DNA from: Acinetobacter equi | Lineage (GTDB): Bacteria > Pseudomonadota > Gammaproteobacteria > Pseudomonadales > Moraxellaceae | DNA length: 64,000 bases | Reading direction: 5' to 3' | Assembly (NCBI RefSeq): GCF_001307195.1 | Contig: NZ_CP012808.1 | Location: 2,108,001 to 2,172,000 of the forward strand | Part shown: positions 56,536 to 64,000 of the stretch, piece by piece | Numbering within the stretch: the first letter of the stretch is position 1 | Layout of the letters: the number at the start of each line of letters is the position of its first letter | Notes under the pieces: model-generated | What the model was told of the DNA's origin: nothing | Seen by the model: only the letters and a program-made list of their open reading frames with translations | Database searches by the model: none | Made by a program: the position numbers and the translations under genes

Positions 56536-57630
56536 ATGAATATGCCAGTAAACATTCAATTTTATAAAAATCCTAAAAACCGTGAATTAAGTCAAACAGA
56601 ATTAGATGAGCTTGCACGTGAATTAGATGAAATTAAGCAAGAAGTTTTAGATGACTTAGGTGAAAAAGACGCGAAATATATTCGTCGTGTTTATTCTACA
56701 ATTCGTTATTCATCTATTGCTGGTCGTGCACTGTTATTTGCAGGATGGTTTCCACCAGCATGGTTATTAGGCACAGGTCTGCTTGGTTTTGCCAAAATCA
56801 TGGAAAACATGGAACTGGGTCATAATGTCATGCATGGTCAATATGATTGGATGAATGATCCGAAATTTGATGGGCCATCATATGAGTGGGATATTGTTGG
56901 TACAGCAGATAATTGGAGACAGACACATAATTATAAACATCATACTTATACTAATATTCGTGGTATGGATGATGATATTGGTTATGGCCTAGTTCGTTTA
57001 TTTCCAGAGCAACGTTGGAAACCTTTCTATTTATTCCAACCAATTTATAGCATTCCATTCTGTCTACTTTTCCAATGGGGCGTTGCAATTCAAAATCTTG
57101 AGTTGGGGAAAGTGTGGAAAGGACGTAAATCTAAAGAGCAAGCTAAAGAAGAATGGCGTCCAATGCAGAAAAAAATTGGCAAGCAATTGTTTAAGGATTA
57201 TGTATTCTTTCCATTAATTGCTGGACCAGCTGCTTTGCCTGTACTTACAGGTAATATGGTTGCAAATGGTATTCGTAATATTTGGACATTTAGTATTATT
57301 TTCTGTGGTCATTTTACGAAAGATGTAGAAGTTTTTCCAAAATCTGTACTTGAGAATGAAAGCCGTGGTCATTGGTATATGCGCCAAATTCGTGGTTCTT
57401 CAAACTTAACAGGTTCTGAAGCGTTTCATATTTTGACAGGGCACTTGAGCCATCAAATTGAACATCATTTATATCCAGATATTCCTGCACGTCGCTATCG
57501 CCAAATGGCACCAAAAGTTGAAGCTGTATGTAAGAAATATGGTTTAAATTACAATAATGCGAGTTTGTTTAAGCAATATGGTAGCGTGATTAAACGTATT
57601 GCAAAATATGCATTTCCATTTAAAAAATAA
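56536..57630 (+). CDS. Membrane fatty acid (acyl-CoA) desaturase, DesB-like
   Basis: The 364-residue membrane enzyme has the three His clusters of di-iron desaturases: HNVMH at 96-100, HNYKHH at 131-136 and HQIEHH near residue 318. Hydrophobic segments lie around 64-90 and 175-240. It probably introduces a cis double bond (delta-9 type) in acyl chains to adjust membrane fluidity, fed by the reductase upstream. The ATG at 56536 (MNMPVN) is the start; a frame extension into the reductase gene has no support. A terminator follows. Confidence 0.88.
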   Translation: MNMPVNIQFYKNPKNRELSQTELDELARELDEIKQEVLDDLGEKDAKYIRRVYSTIRYSSIAGRALLFAGWFPPAWLLGTGLLGFAKIMENMELGHNVMHGQYDWMNDPKFDGPSYEWDIVGTADNWRQTHNYKHHTYTNIRGMDDDIGYGLVRLFPEQRWKPFYLFQPIYSIPFCLLFQWGVAIQNLELGKVWKGRKSKEQAKEEWRPMQKKIGKQLFKDYVFFPLIAGPAALPVLTGNMVANGIRNIWTFSIIFCGHFTKDVEVFPKSVLENESRGHWYMRQIRGSSNLTGSEAFHILTGHLSHQIEHHLYPDIPARRYRQMAPKVEAVCKKYGLNYNNASLFKQYGSVIKRIAKYAFPFKK

Positions 57631-57642
57631 GTTTAGATAACA

Positions 57643-57672
57643 GATGCCACTCAATAGAGTGGTATTTTTTTA
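57643..57672 (+). terminator. Terminator of the desaturase operon
   Basis: An eight-base-pair stem (TGCCACTC / GAGTGGTA) with loop AATA is followed by seven T. Confidence 0.82.
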
Positions 57673-57693
57673 TGACGAAAATGTTTTAGCTAT

Positions 57694-58323
57694 TTAAAAG
57701 GGGGGTAATGGTTTTTGCTCTGTTGTTAAATAAGGAAAATCTGCCAAAGAAAGTAGGTAGAAATCTTCTTCACTATTACCATAAGCATAAATTGCCTGAT
57801 AGTGATCTAATTGGTATTGTTCTAATACTCTAATTTTCTTTTGTTCATTGCTACAATCAGGACTACTATATTGACCTGTATAATGATTTGACTGAATTTC
57901 AGTGGTTGTACAAATTAGATGAATGCCTAACTCTTTACAAATATGCTTTAGATAAATATCAATGGAGGCTGAAACTAAAACAATCTCATCACCTTGTTTT
58001 TGGTGTTGCTTAAGTTGGTTGTAAAGCTCAGGATTTAGATATTTTTCTAGTAAAAGTTTTGCATATTTTTTAGCAAAGACCTCAATTTTATCTTGAGATT
58101 GAGCTTTAAATAAAGTTGAAAAAAGTTTTGGTCGCATTAAATGTGCAGGATAGATTTTTAAATAATATGCACTAATCCAAGGTGAAATTATAATACCTTT
58201 CTTATAAATTTCAAATTTAGGCAATGCAAAAAAGATAAACTTTGTGAAGCTATCAATACGACACAAAGTTCCATCAAAATCAAAAAGTGCTAAATTTTTA
58301 TGCGTCTTGCTTTTTGCATGCAT
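57694..58323 (-). CDS. HAD-IB family phosphatase
   Basis: The 209-residue protein is a HAD hydrolase of the IB group: motif I LFDFDGTLCRID with nucleophile Asp near 15, motif II VSASIDIY, and motif IV YGNSEEDFYLLS. The motif set places it near SerB-like phosphatases with a helical cap. The substrate is unknown. Its start lies 34 bases inside the 3' end of the DUF1615 lipoprotein gene on the same strand, so translation of the two is likely coupled. The end reads KPLPPF. Confidence 0.83.
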   Translation of the reverse strand: MHAKSKTHKNLALFDFDGTLCRIDSFTKFIFFALPKFEIYKKGIIISPWISAYYLKIYPAHLMRPKLFSTLFKAQSQDKIEVFAKKYAKLLLEKYLNPELYNQLKQHQKQGDEIVLVSASIDIYLKHICKELGIHLICTTTEIQSNHYTGQYSSPDCSNEQKKIRVLEQYQLDHYQAIYAYGNSEEDFYLLSLADFPYLTTEQKPLPPF

Positions 58324-59495
58324 GTTTCATATCGACCGTTAACACGTGTAGCAAACCAATTTGTGTTGTAGTCACGACTGAGTTTTGGTCCAGTAATAAC
58401 AACTTCAGGCATAATTGCATATATTGGATCTTTACCAGTTTTTTTTGTATAAAGTTTTGTCACAGCACGATAAGTCGCTGTATCTTCAAAATCTTCCTCT
58501 TTTTCTTGTTTGAGATCTGAACGAATTTGTCGCGGAGTAACTAAAATATTATTTCGCGCAAAGACTGCAATAAGCTCTCGTTCAGATTGACTTTGAGTTG
58601 ATTTTGGAGAGCCATCTTTACTATATAAAAGTAAGTCACCATCTAAAGATAACTTATTATCTGTGAGTTCGTTGATCATGCTTTGGAATGCAGCATTACG
58701 ACTTGAATACATACCAGAGTTATAATCTGCAAAACGATAAATAGGCTTATCGTAAGTTGCAGGGTACATCATTAAACGATGGATACCATAATAAAGACCA
58801 CCAAATTGGCTATATAAATCTGTTCTTAAATCAGCAATGCTTCCACTTTGGCGTTTATGATCTTTTGCATATGAAATATGAACTTGCATAGAGCCTAAAG
58901 TGGTAATGGGATTTAATTTTTCTCCAAAATCTTGCCCAACTAATTTGGCTGCACCCGTCAATGCACTAACATGATAGTGCTTAGACATATAATCAAAAAT
59001 TTCTCGGTATAATTCATCTAGTTGTCGTTCAGTTTTTACACGACGCATTTGGCTTAAATAGTTATCTTCAGGGCTTGGTTGAGTTTTTAGAACTTCTTGG
59101 AAATAGTCAGCTAAAGATCTACCGATTGTATCTCCTAATTTATCAGTGAATTTTTCATTTAAGCGTTCTTCAACTTCTTTTACTGCTTTTGCACCTAAGC
59201 CGGCAACTTCAGGATCAGCATGAAAATTAGATTCTTGATCTACAACAGCAATAATACTGCACATATTTTGCTTAGTTTGGGGAATACCTAATTGTTTTGC
59301 AATGTCGTAAATATCATCTGACCAGGATTGTTTATTATTCACACGAGAAGGTAGTAGACGCTTAATTTGTTTTGCATCTAGTTGAGGTTCGTCGTTATTA
59401 GACCACCATGATCCGTTACCACATGCAACTAAGCTGAGTGATAATGTAAGTAATGTAAAAGGTTTAAGCATGGAAGATACAAAAGCTTGTTTCAT
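58290..59495 (-). CDS. DUF1615 outer membrane lipoprotein (YaiW-like)
   Basis: The 401-residue protein has a lipoprotein signal (FTLLTLSLSLVAC, lipobox LVAC) and a long DUF1615 domain with SIIAVVDQESNFHADPEVAGLG and PVTTLGSMQVH-like ITTLGSMQVHISYAKDH. The ESNF and GSMQVH blocks resemble lytic transglycosylase motifs. E. coli YaiW of this family is a surface lipoprotein linked to uptake of some antimicrobial peptides. The ATG at 59495 is preferred over the TTG two codons upstream. The HAD phosphatase gene overlaps its end. Confidence 0.8.
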   Translation of the reverse strand: MKQAFVSSMLKPFTLLTLSLSLVACGNGSWWSNNDEPQLDAKQIKRLLPSRVNNKQSWSDDIYDIAKQLGIPQTKQNMCSIIAVVDQESNFHADPEVAGLGAKAVKEVEERLNEKFTDKLGDTIGRSLADYFQEVLKTQPSPEDNYLSQMRRVKTERQLDELYREIFDYMSKHYHVSALTGAAKLVGQDFGEKLNPITTLGSMQVHISYAKDHKRQSGSIADLRTDLYSQFGGLYYGIHRLMMYPATYDKPIYRFADYNSGMYSSRNAAFQSMINELTDNKLSLDGDLLLYSKDGSPKSTQSQSERELIAVFARNNILVTPRQIRSDLKQEKEEDFEDTATYRAVTKLYTKKTGKDPIYAIMPEVVITGPKLSRDYNTNWFATRVNGRYETCMQKARRIKI

Positions 59496-59762
59496 AAACA
59501 AAAAAACCTGAACCGAAGAGAAAAATCCCTGAATGGATTAGATATTATACAACGGCTATCATGAAAAATTGGAATATATATGTATATTATGCTTCATATA
59601 AAACTTAAATTTATTTGATTTTTAACTTAAATGAAAGTGTTTTTACATAAATGAGCAGATCAGAATAGCAATCATTGATATATTGAAACCAACAGAATGT
59701 AGTAATGAAAAAAATTGTTGTTAAAGTTGTTTTATTTTATTGATAAATATAGGGATATATAA

Positions 59763-60344
59763 ATGATTGATGTTGGAATACTTTTGTTTGATGAAGTAGA
59801 AGTTTTAGATTTTGCTGGTCCATTTGAAGTTTTCTCCATTACAACAAATGAAAAAGAGCAGAAATTATTTAATGTTTTTACAATCGCAGAAAAAAGACAA
59901 ATTTATGCAAGAAATGGCTTAGAAGTTAATGCAAAGTATTTGTTAGATAATATTCCCAATATAGATATTTTGGTTATCCCTGGTGGGCATGGGGCTGAAA
60001 TGATAGAGCTATATAATACAAAATTACTTCAATGGGTGAAAGAGCAGTATAAAACCACAAAAATTATATTTTCTGTGTGCACAGGTGCTTTTATTTTGGC
60101 TGAGGCTGGGTTGTTAGATCGTTTAAATGCGACAACACATTGGATGGATATGGAGCGATTAGCAAAGGATTATCCTAAAGTACATGTAATTAAAAATGTT
60201 AGATATGTAGATGAAAATAAAATTATTACATCTGCAGGTATTTCTTCAGGTATTCATACTTCTTTGTATTTAGTTGCAAAAATGTTTGGGCGTGGTATAG
60301 CACTGAAAACAGCTAAACGAATGGAATTTGATACAGTGTTATAA
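59763..60344 (+). CDS. DJ-1/PfpI family protein (isonitrile hydratase-like)
   Basis: The 193-residue protein begins VGILLFDEVEVLDFAGPFEVF and has the nucleophile elbow FSVCTGAFILAEAGLL with the active cysteine; ATTHWMDMERL follows. This pattern is that of the single-domain GATase1-like proteins related to isonitrile hydratase and to the N-terminal half of GlxA/FtrA regulators. There is no DNA-binding domain. The substrate is unknown. The gene is alone, with a long AT-rich leader shared with the divergent DUF1615 gene. Confidence 0.85.
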   Translation: MIDVGILLFDEVEVLDFAGPFEVFSITTNEKEQKLFNVFTIAEKRQIYARNGLEVNAKYLLDNIPNIDILVIPGGHGAEMIELYNTKLLQWVKEQYKTTKIIFSVCTGAFILAEAGLLDRLNATTHWMDMERLAKDYPKVHVIKNVRYVDENKIITSAGISSGIHTSLYLVAKMFGRGIALKTAKRMEFDTVL

Positions 60345-60418
60345 GAGCATTTTAAGTCATTTTATAAAAGTTACTAGCCTATATTATTTGATATTTTTTA
60401 TTGATAAGAGAATAAAAA

Positions 60419-60436
60419 AATAATGATAAAAATCAT
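60419..60436 (-). terminator. Weak AT-rich hairpin at the end of the five-gene operon
   Basis: On the - strand the stop codon region forms AATGAT-TTTT-ATCATT followed by ATTTTTTTA. The stem is only A-T and G-C poor, so termination may be leaky. Confidence 0.4.
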
Positions 60437-61651
60437 TTAAAAAGATTCATGCTTTTTGAGTGTTTGTAAAATATGTTGAAATATTTCATTAGATAGCCAA
60501 TGTGTATTTGTGATTGTAAAACACCGTGAAGCAAAGTCTTGAGCATTCGGTGTTTTATAATTAAGATGTGTTAAATTTGGATATTCTGGAATTGCTCGGA
60601 CAAAAAGTTTTGTAATACCTAGACCACTTTGCCACAAGTCATCTAAAATTTTTTGGCAGCGCATAGGATGATCAACTAAAATTATTAAAAAAGGGAATGT
60701 TGCGTGAGTATTTTCTTGAGCTTCAAATACATATAAATATGAAATTAATTGTAGTTGTTTGATACGAGTTTCAGCTTGTTCTCTTAAAAAATTCCAATAG
60801 TCTGTTAGTCGAATGCTAGCTTTTGCAGCAACTTTACTACGCCATTTTCCTAAAGAATGTATTGGAATATCATCTAGACTAAAATTATCTCCAACAGCTG
60901 AAATTTCATCATTTTTTTGTAAATTTTTTCTTAATTGTTGACCGTAGAAATAAGATAGAAATTGTGGTCGATAGAAAAAATAATAACCCCATAATTCAAT
61001 ACAGCGCTGAATTTCCCATTTATTTATTGTAGGAAGTTGTGATGCTTTTTGATGTATACGCAGATGAATTTCAGGATGCTTACTAAAAGCTAAACCACCT
61101 TCTGCACTTGTTAAACCTTTACCAAAAGCGAGGCTGAAAAAACCAATGTCTCCACGTAAGCCGACACTTTGATTTTTATTGAATGCGCCCATTGCCTGAG
61201 CAGAATCTTCTATAAGAAAACAGTCATATTCACGAGCTAAAATTTCACAATTTTGGAATGAGTTAACTAATCCTCCATAATGCGTAATGACAATAGCTAG
61301 AGTTGAATCATTGATTAGTTGTTGTAAAGATAATGGATCTAACGTGAGCGCATTAATATTTAAATCACATATTTTAGGAATTAAGCCAATTTTTTCGATT
61401 GCAAGTATAACTAAGGGACAAGTCCAAGCAGGAACTATAATTTGATTTTTATTAGGTTTTAACTCATATAAAACTTCTAAGCTTAAAATAAATGCAACTG
61501 TTCCAGAGCAAGTTTCAGCAGGTGTTGGAATTTGAAGAAGTTTTGCAATTTCGTCACCTAAACGCAAATTTTTATGATGAATAAAGTCTTGCCAAATTAA
61601 AGCTAAACCTGCTGTAGGAGGAATTTCAGTTTGCATTAATTCTGTTTTCAT
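60437..61651 (-). CDS. DegT/DnrJ/EryC1-type PLP aminotransferase
   Basis: The 404-residue protein is of the DegT family, usually sugar aminotransferases. The blocks are ETCSGTVAFILSLEVL, IIVPAWTCPLVILAIEKIG, LIEDSAQAMGAF and the presumed PLP-lysine motif FFSLAFGKGLTSAEGG. The usual SFHPTK stretch is replaced by SLAFGK, so it is a divergent branch. It is the last gene of five on the - strand; two bases separate it from the upstream EamA gene. The 60-residue insert around 245-280 is Tyr- and Phe-rich (YYFFYRPQFLSYFY) and may touch the membrane. The substrate cannot be inferred. Confidence 0.83.
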   Translation of the reverse strand: MKTELMQTEIPPTAGLALIWQDFIHHKNLRLGDEIAKLLQIPTPAETCSGTVAFILSLEVLYELKPNKNQIIVPAWTCPLVILAIEKIGLIPKICDLNINALTLDPLSLQQLINDSTLAIVITHYGGLVNSFQNCEILAREYDCFLIEDSAQAMGAFNKNQSVGLRGDIGFFSLAFGKGLTSAEGGLAFSKHPEIHLRIHQKASQLPTINKWEIQRCIELWGYYFFYRPQFLSYFYGQQLRKNLQKNDEISAVGDNFSLDDIPIHSLGKWRSKVAAKASIRLTDYWNFLREQAETRIKQLQLISYLYVFEAQENTHATFPFLIILVDHPMRCQKILDDLWQSGLGITKLFVRAIPEYPNLTHLNYKTPNAQDFASRCFTITNTHWLSNEIFQHILQTLKKHESF

Positions 61652-61653
61652 AT

Positions 61654-62046
61654 TTAAGCAGTTGATTTAATTTTTTCATCATCATCCTCTTGTTTTGCTA
61701 AAAAGAGAACACCCGCAATAATCAGTGTAGCTCCAATGACTTTGGGAATGGTAAGTGGTTCATTAAATAGCCAAATTGAAAATAAAGTCACACTAATTAA
61801 TTCTAAATGCGATGCTGCGAAAGAGGGGCCAACAGGTGCATATTTAAGCAATGTCATCCATGTAAAAAAAGCACCAATATAGCCAACAAAGGCACCATAA
61901 ATCCAAGGTTGACTAAAAATACGTGTTAACCATGCAATATCAAATGTAACTGGTAATGCATAAATTGAGGCATATTTAAAACTGATTTGAGCCAATGTAT
62001 CAAAGCTTAATAAGGCTAAGAATCCAATAATATAAAATGATCTCAT
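61654..62046 (-). CDS. Half-size EamA/SMR-type membrane protein, subunit 2
   Basis: The 130-residue protein has four membrane helices (about 4-24, 42-66, 74-92, 99-118), as in small multidrug resistance proteins and the ArnE/ArnF undecaprenyl-linked sugar flippase subunits. The block GPSFAASHLELISVTLFSIWLFNEPLTIPKVIG (ends GPSF and KVIG) is EamA-like. The C-terminus is acidic. It overlaps the next upstream gene, also an EamA protein, by four bases. The two probably form a heterodimer. Confidence 0.83.
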   Translation of the reverse strand: MRSFYIIGFLALLSFDTLAQISFKYASIYALPVTFDIAWLTRIFSQPWIYGAFVGYIGAFFTWMTLLKYAPVGPSFAASHLELISVTLFSIWLFNEPLTIPKVIGATLIIAGVLFLAKQEDDDEKIKSTA

Positions 62047-62402
62047 GTACCAACTCCCACAACCATGACACCTAAAGTAATGAGAACAACGCCAATAAGT
62101 CTATTTTTAGAAAGTTTTTCTTTAAAAAATAAGCGACCAGCAATCATAATGACCACAATATTAATACTACCAAGCATTACGCCTTCAGAAAGTGGCACAA
62201 AAGATAAGAATGCAAGCCAAACAATAAATTCAAATATATAGCTTAAAATACCTAACCATAGCCAAGGTCTTTTAAGCATAAATTTCCAATGTTTGAAGCC
62301 ATCTAAATTTTTATTTTCAGTTGCAGCAGCTTTAAATGCAAGTTGTCCGACTGTATCTACAACAATTGTGATGATCCACACTAGAATAACAATAGGGCTC
62401 AT
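62043..62402 (-). CDS. Half-size EamA/SMR-type membrane protein, subunit 1
   Basis: The 119-residue protein has four membrane helices, with the EamA blocks WLGILSYIFEFIVWLAFLSF and PLSEGVMLGSINIVVIMIAGRLFFKEKL (ends PLSE and EKL). It overlaps its neighbours by four bases on each side. Paired half-size EamA genes are known for ArnE/ArnF and some amine exporters, in which the subunits sit in opposite membrane topology. The downstream aminotransferase makes an ArnEF-like flippase of an aminated product an attractive inference. Confidence 0.83.
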   Translation of the reverse strand: MSPIVILVWIITIVVDTVGQLAFKAAATENKNLDGFKHWKFMLKRPWLWLGILSYIFEFIVWLAFLSFVPLSEGVMLGSINIVVIMIAGRLFFKEKLSKNRLIGVVLITLGVMVVGVGT

Positions 62403-63229
62403 TGATTTGTAACTTGTATTGGTTGAGTATATTCATTTATAAATTGTATTGACTCTTGAATAACTTGCTTTCTGTCATTATCAATTGTGATCATATGATA
62501 ACTATTATATAACCAGATTAGTTTTTTATCGCCAGAAACTCTAGTGTATATAAGCTCGCTATTACGACGGTGAGCAATGTCATCATCATAAGCATGTAGG
62601 CATAAACATGGTGCAGTAATTTTATTTAAATTTTGTCGCACATTGTAAGAAAGTTTACGTAACTCATTGAGAGAAAACCATGGGTTTCCTGGTAAACCAG
62701 CTTCGCTACTATTGCCACTATTCATTGCGTGAATAATACGATGTCTTAATTGTTCATTGTGAATGCCATAGGGTTCAGCTTCATCAAAAGTATGATGTTT
62801 GAAATAACTAGTTTTTGAAACGATCGGTAAGGCAATCGGTGCAATGAGTTTAGACCATAACGGAATGCTCCAACCATCATATTTAAATGTTGGAGCATAA
62901 CTAATAATACCATTTGTCTGATGTTCAGAAGCATATTTAAGTGCCAAAAGTGCACCCATAGATAATCCTGCAATAAAAAAATAATCGGTTGATGCCTTTA
63001 ATTTTTTTGCAGCATGGCAAACACTTTCATACCAGTCTTCCCACTTTGTTTGAATCAAATCGTCAATATTGCCACAATGTCCTGCTAGTTGAACACCGTA
63101 AACACTGAAGCCAGATTGATTAAAAGTACGAGCAATTCCTCGAACTTCATTTGGGGTACCTGTTAGACCATGAATGAGCAAAATACCAATTCGGTTGCCT
63201 TCTAAATAAAAGGTATTATCTTGAATCAT
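62399..63229 (-). CDS. Alpha/beta hydrolase (esterase/monoacylglycerol-lipase-like)
   Basis: The 276-residue cytoplasmic protein shows the alpha/beta hydrolase order: GILLIHGLTGTPNEVRGIAR (oxyanion), VYGVQLAGHCG, FIAGLSMGALLALKYAS (nucleophile serine in GLSMG), CLHAYDDDIAHRRNS (Asp) and YNSYHMITIDNDR (His). The layout resembles carboxylesterase Est30 and monoacylglycerol lipases. The start is at 63229, where ATG overlaps the TGA of the upstream gene (ATGA); an open frame extends further upstream but lies inside that gene. The natural ester or amide substrate is not known. Confidence 0.85.
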   Translation of the reverse strand: MIQDNTFYLEGNRIGILLIHGLTGTPNEVRGIARTFNQSGFSVYGVQLAGHCGNIDDLIQTKWEDWYESVCHAAKKLKASTDYFFIAGLSMGALLALKYASEHQTNGIISYAPTFKYDGWSIPLWSKLIAPIALPIVSKTSYFKHHTFDEAEPYGIHNEQLRHRIIHAMNSGNSSEAGLPGNPWFSLNELRKLSYNVRQNLNKITAPCLCLHAYDDDIAHRRNSELIYTRVSGDKKLIWLYNSYHMITIDNDRKQVIQESIQFINEYTQPIQVTNQ

Positions 63230-63918
63230 GCTTTGACCATATTTAAGTGGATGAGTTTCTGTAATTGTGGAATTGAATCTGAAATTTGATGAATAGGTTT
63301 GAATGGTAGGTTTTGTTCTTCGCAATAATTAATTAATGAAGATTTAGCAAAAATAAATTGCACTTGGTGAGCTAAACAAAAATCTGAACGACCATCACCA
63401 ATTAAAATGATAGTAGGTTTATTGGATTGGTCAGCAATTTTACATTTACATGTTCCATTTTCTTTGATGCAAAATGGACTGGCATTTGGGAATTCAAGCG
63501 ACCATGTTTTTTCAGAACGTTGGATGAGTTTATTCGCAACAATTGTAACGTTATAAATATTGTATTTATTTAATAGATAGTGAATGGCTAAATCTAAACC
63601 ATCGCTGACAATTGTAATAGGAATAGAAAAATCAGAACAAAACGATAATAGTTCTATAAAACTGAGATCAAGTTCCATCTGATCTAAACAATTATAAAAC
63701 TCACTTTTTGACATATCTAAAAGTTCAATCTGATTTTGCATACAATGCTGAGAACCAATAAGACCATTTTCCCATTGATTCTCTATTTCTTCCCAGCCTT
63801 CTTTTGCATAATGATTAAGTAATAAATCCGTAGTATCATTTAAACTTATTGTGCCATCAAAATCACATAAAATATGAATAGAGTGTGATAAAAATATATT
63901 TTGGTCATAATTAAGCAT
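63226..63918 (-). CDS. HAD-IB phosphatase, MtnX-like
   Basis: The 230-residue protein has HAD motif I CDFDGTISLND (Asp19 and Asp21), motif II IVSDGLDLA and motif IV IGDGRSDFCLA, as in MtnX, the phosphatase of methionine salvage, and in phosphoserine-phosphatase-like enzymes. No other methionine salvage gene is nearby, so the substrate is probably different. It is the first gene of the five-gene operon. A cysteine trio (CIKENGTCKCK) near residue 155 is unusual for the family and might bind a metal. Confidence 0.83.
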   Translation of the reverse strand: MLNYDQNIFLSHSIHILCDFDGTISLNDTTDLLLNHYAKEGWEEIENQWENGLIGSQHCMQNQIELLDMSKSEFYNCLDQMELDLSFIELLSFCSDFSIPITIVSDGLDLAIHYLLNKYNIYNVTIVANKLIQRSEKTWSLEFPNASPFCIKENGTCKCKIADQSNKPTIILIGDGRSDFCLAHQVQFIFAKSSLINYCEEQNLPFKPIHQISDSIPQLQKLIHLNMVKA

Positions 63919-63968
63919 AAATACTCACGAAAATTTAATATTGAACTTACATAAATGAACGTGTGCAT

Positions 63969-63998
63969 TCTATAAAGAAAATATAATAATAGTGTAAA
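63969..63998 (-). promoter_or_regulatory. Putative promoter of the five-gene operon
   Basis: On the - strand, TTTACA (63998-63993) is separated by 18 bases from TATAGA (63974-63969), a reasonable sigma-70 pair. The start codon lies about 50 bases further on. This makes the MtnX-like gene the first of the operon rather than a continuation of genes outside the window. Confidence 0.45.
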
Positions 63999-64000
63999 GT

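Noticed and set aside
63230..63325. Upstream extension of the alpha/beta hydrolase
   Set aside because: It lies wholly inside the phosphatase gene; the ATGA overlap at 63226-63229 gives a better start.
60437..63918. An arn-type (aminoarabinose) lipid A modification locus
   Set aside because: Only an ArnB-family and ArnE/F-type pair are present; ArnA, ArnC, ArnD and ArnT counterparts are absent, and the aminotransferase has a divergent lysine motif.

Overview
The window is AT-rich, densely coded gammaproteobacterial chromosome and most likely comes from an Acinetobacter species (Moraxellaceae). This inference rests on gene content: an Acinetobacter-type type VI secretion (T6SS) gene order with a TagN-like OmpA protein, a TyrA-AroA fusion next to pheA and hisC, a MutT-ThiE fusion beside a Fur-controlled hemP, and a DesT/DesC/DesB-like desaturase locus. 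I saw no rRNA, tRNA, CRISPR array, phage or intact insertion sequence.

Layout. 1-9519 holds part of a T6SS locus on the + strand: tssF (cut by the left edge), tssG, a membrane protein, tssM, tagF, an OmpA/TagN-like protein and a PAAR tip protein. Two related small exported proteins follow (9666-10710). No tssH, tssA, tssK or tssL is present. 10775-12381 carries fpr and trmO. 12520-16610 holds two tandem YadA-like trimeric autotransporters with 15-residue stalk repeats, and an OB-fold periplasmic protein. A decayed copy of the OB-fold gene lies between the autotransporters, so a larger unit was duplicated. A QseBC-like two-component system follows.

18828-26950: hemP with a Fur box, the MutT-ThiE fusion, a lipoprotein, mrcB, nadK, a DUF1315 gene, a YbiB-like gene and dctA. 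A 969-base gap without a recognisable gene follows. 27920-32438 is an aromatic amino acid block: pheA, hisC-type aminotransferase, tyrA-aroA. 32596-45015 is mostly housekeeping or stress genes: PaiB-like protein, alpha/beta hydrolase, yaaA, HD protein, photolyase, slyD, PhzF, M16 peptidase, DUF3144 and CYTH/CHAD triphosphatase. A possible small RNA lies in the gap before thiE (45405-45566).

45668-53447: thiE, hemL, a GlcG/HbpS-like protein, an orphan EntB-like protein with a degenerate isochorismatase part and an intact carrier-protein site, rluA and rapA. 54623-57630: a DesT/FabR-like repressor diverges from an oxidoreductase-desaturase pair, with nested palindromes over the promoter. 57694-60344: a HAD phosphatase, a DUF1615 lipoprotein and a DJ-1/PfpI protein.

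60437-63918 is a tightly overlapped five-gene operon on the - strand: MtnX-like phosphatase, alpha/beta hydrolase, two half-size EamA transporters and a DegT-type aminotransferase. I recognise no described pathway with this composition. It is the best candidate here for an undescribed system, possibly amination and membrane translocation of a small molecule or lipid-linked sugar.
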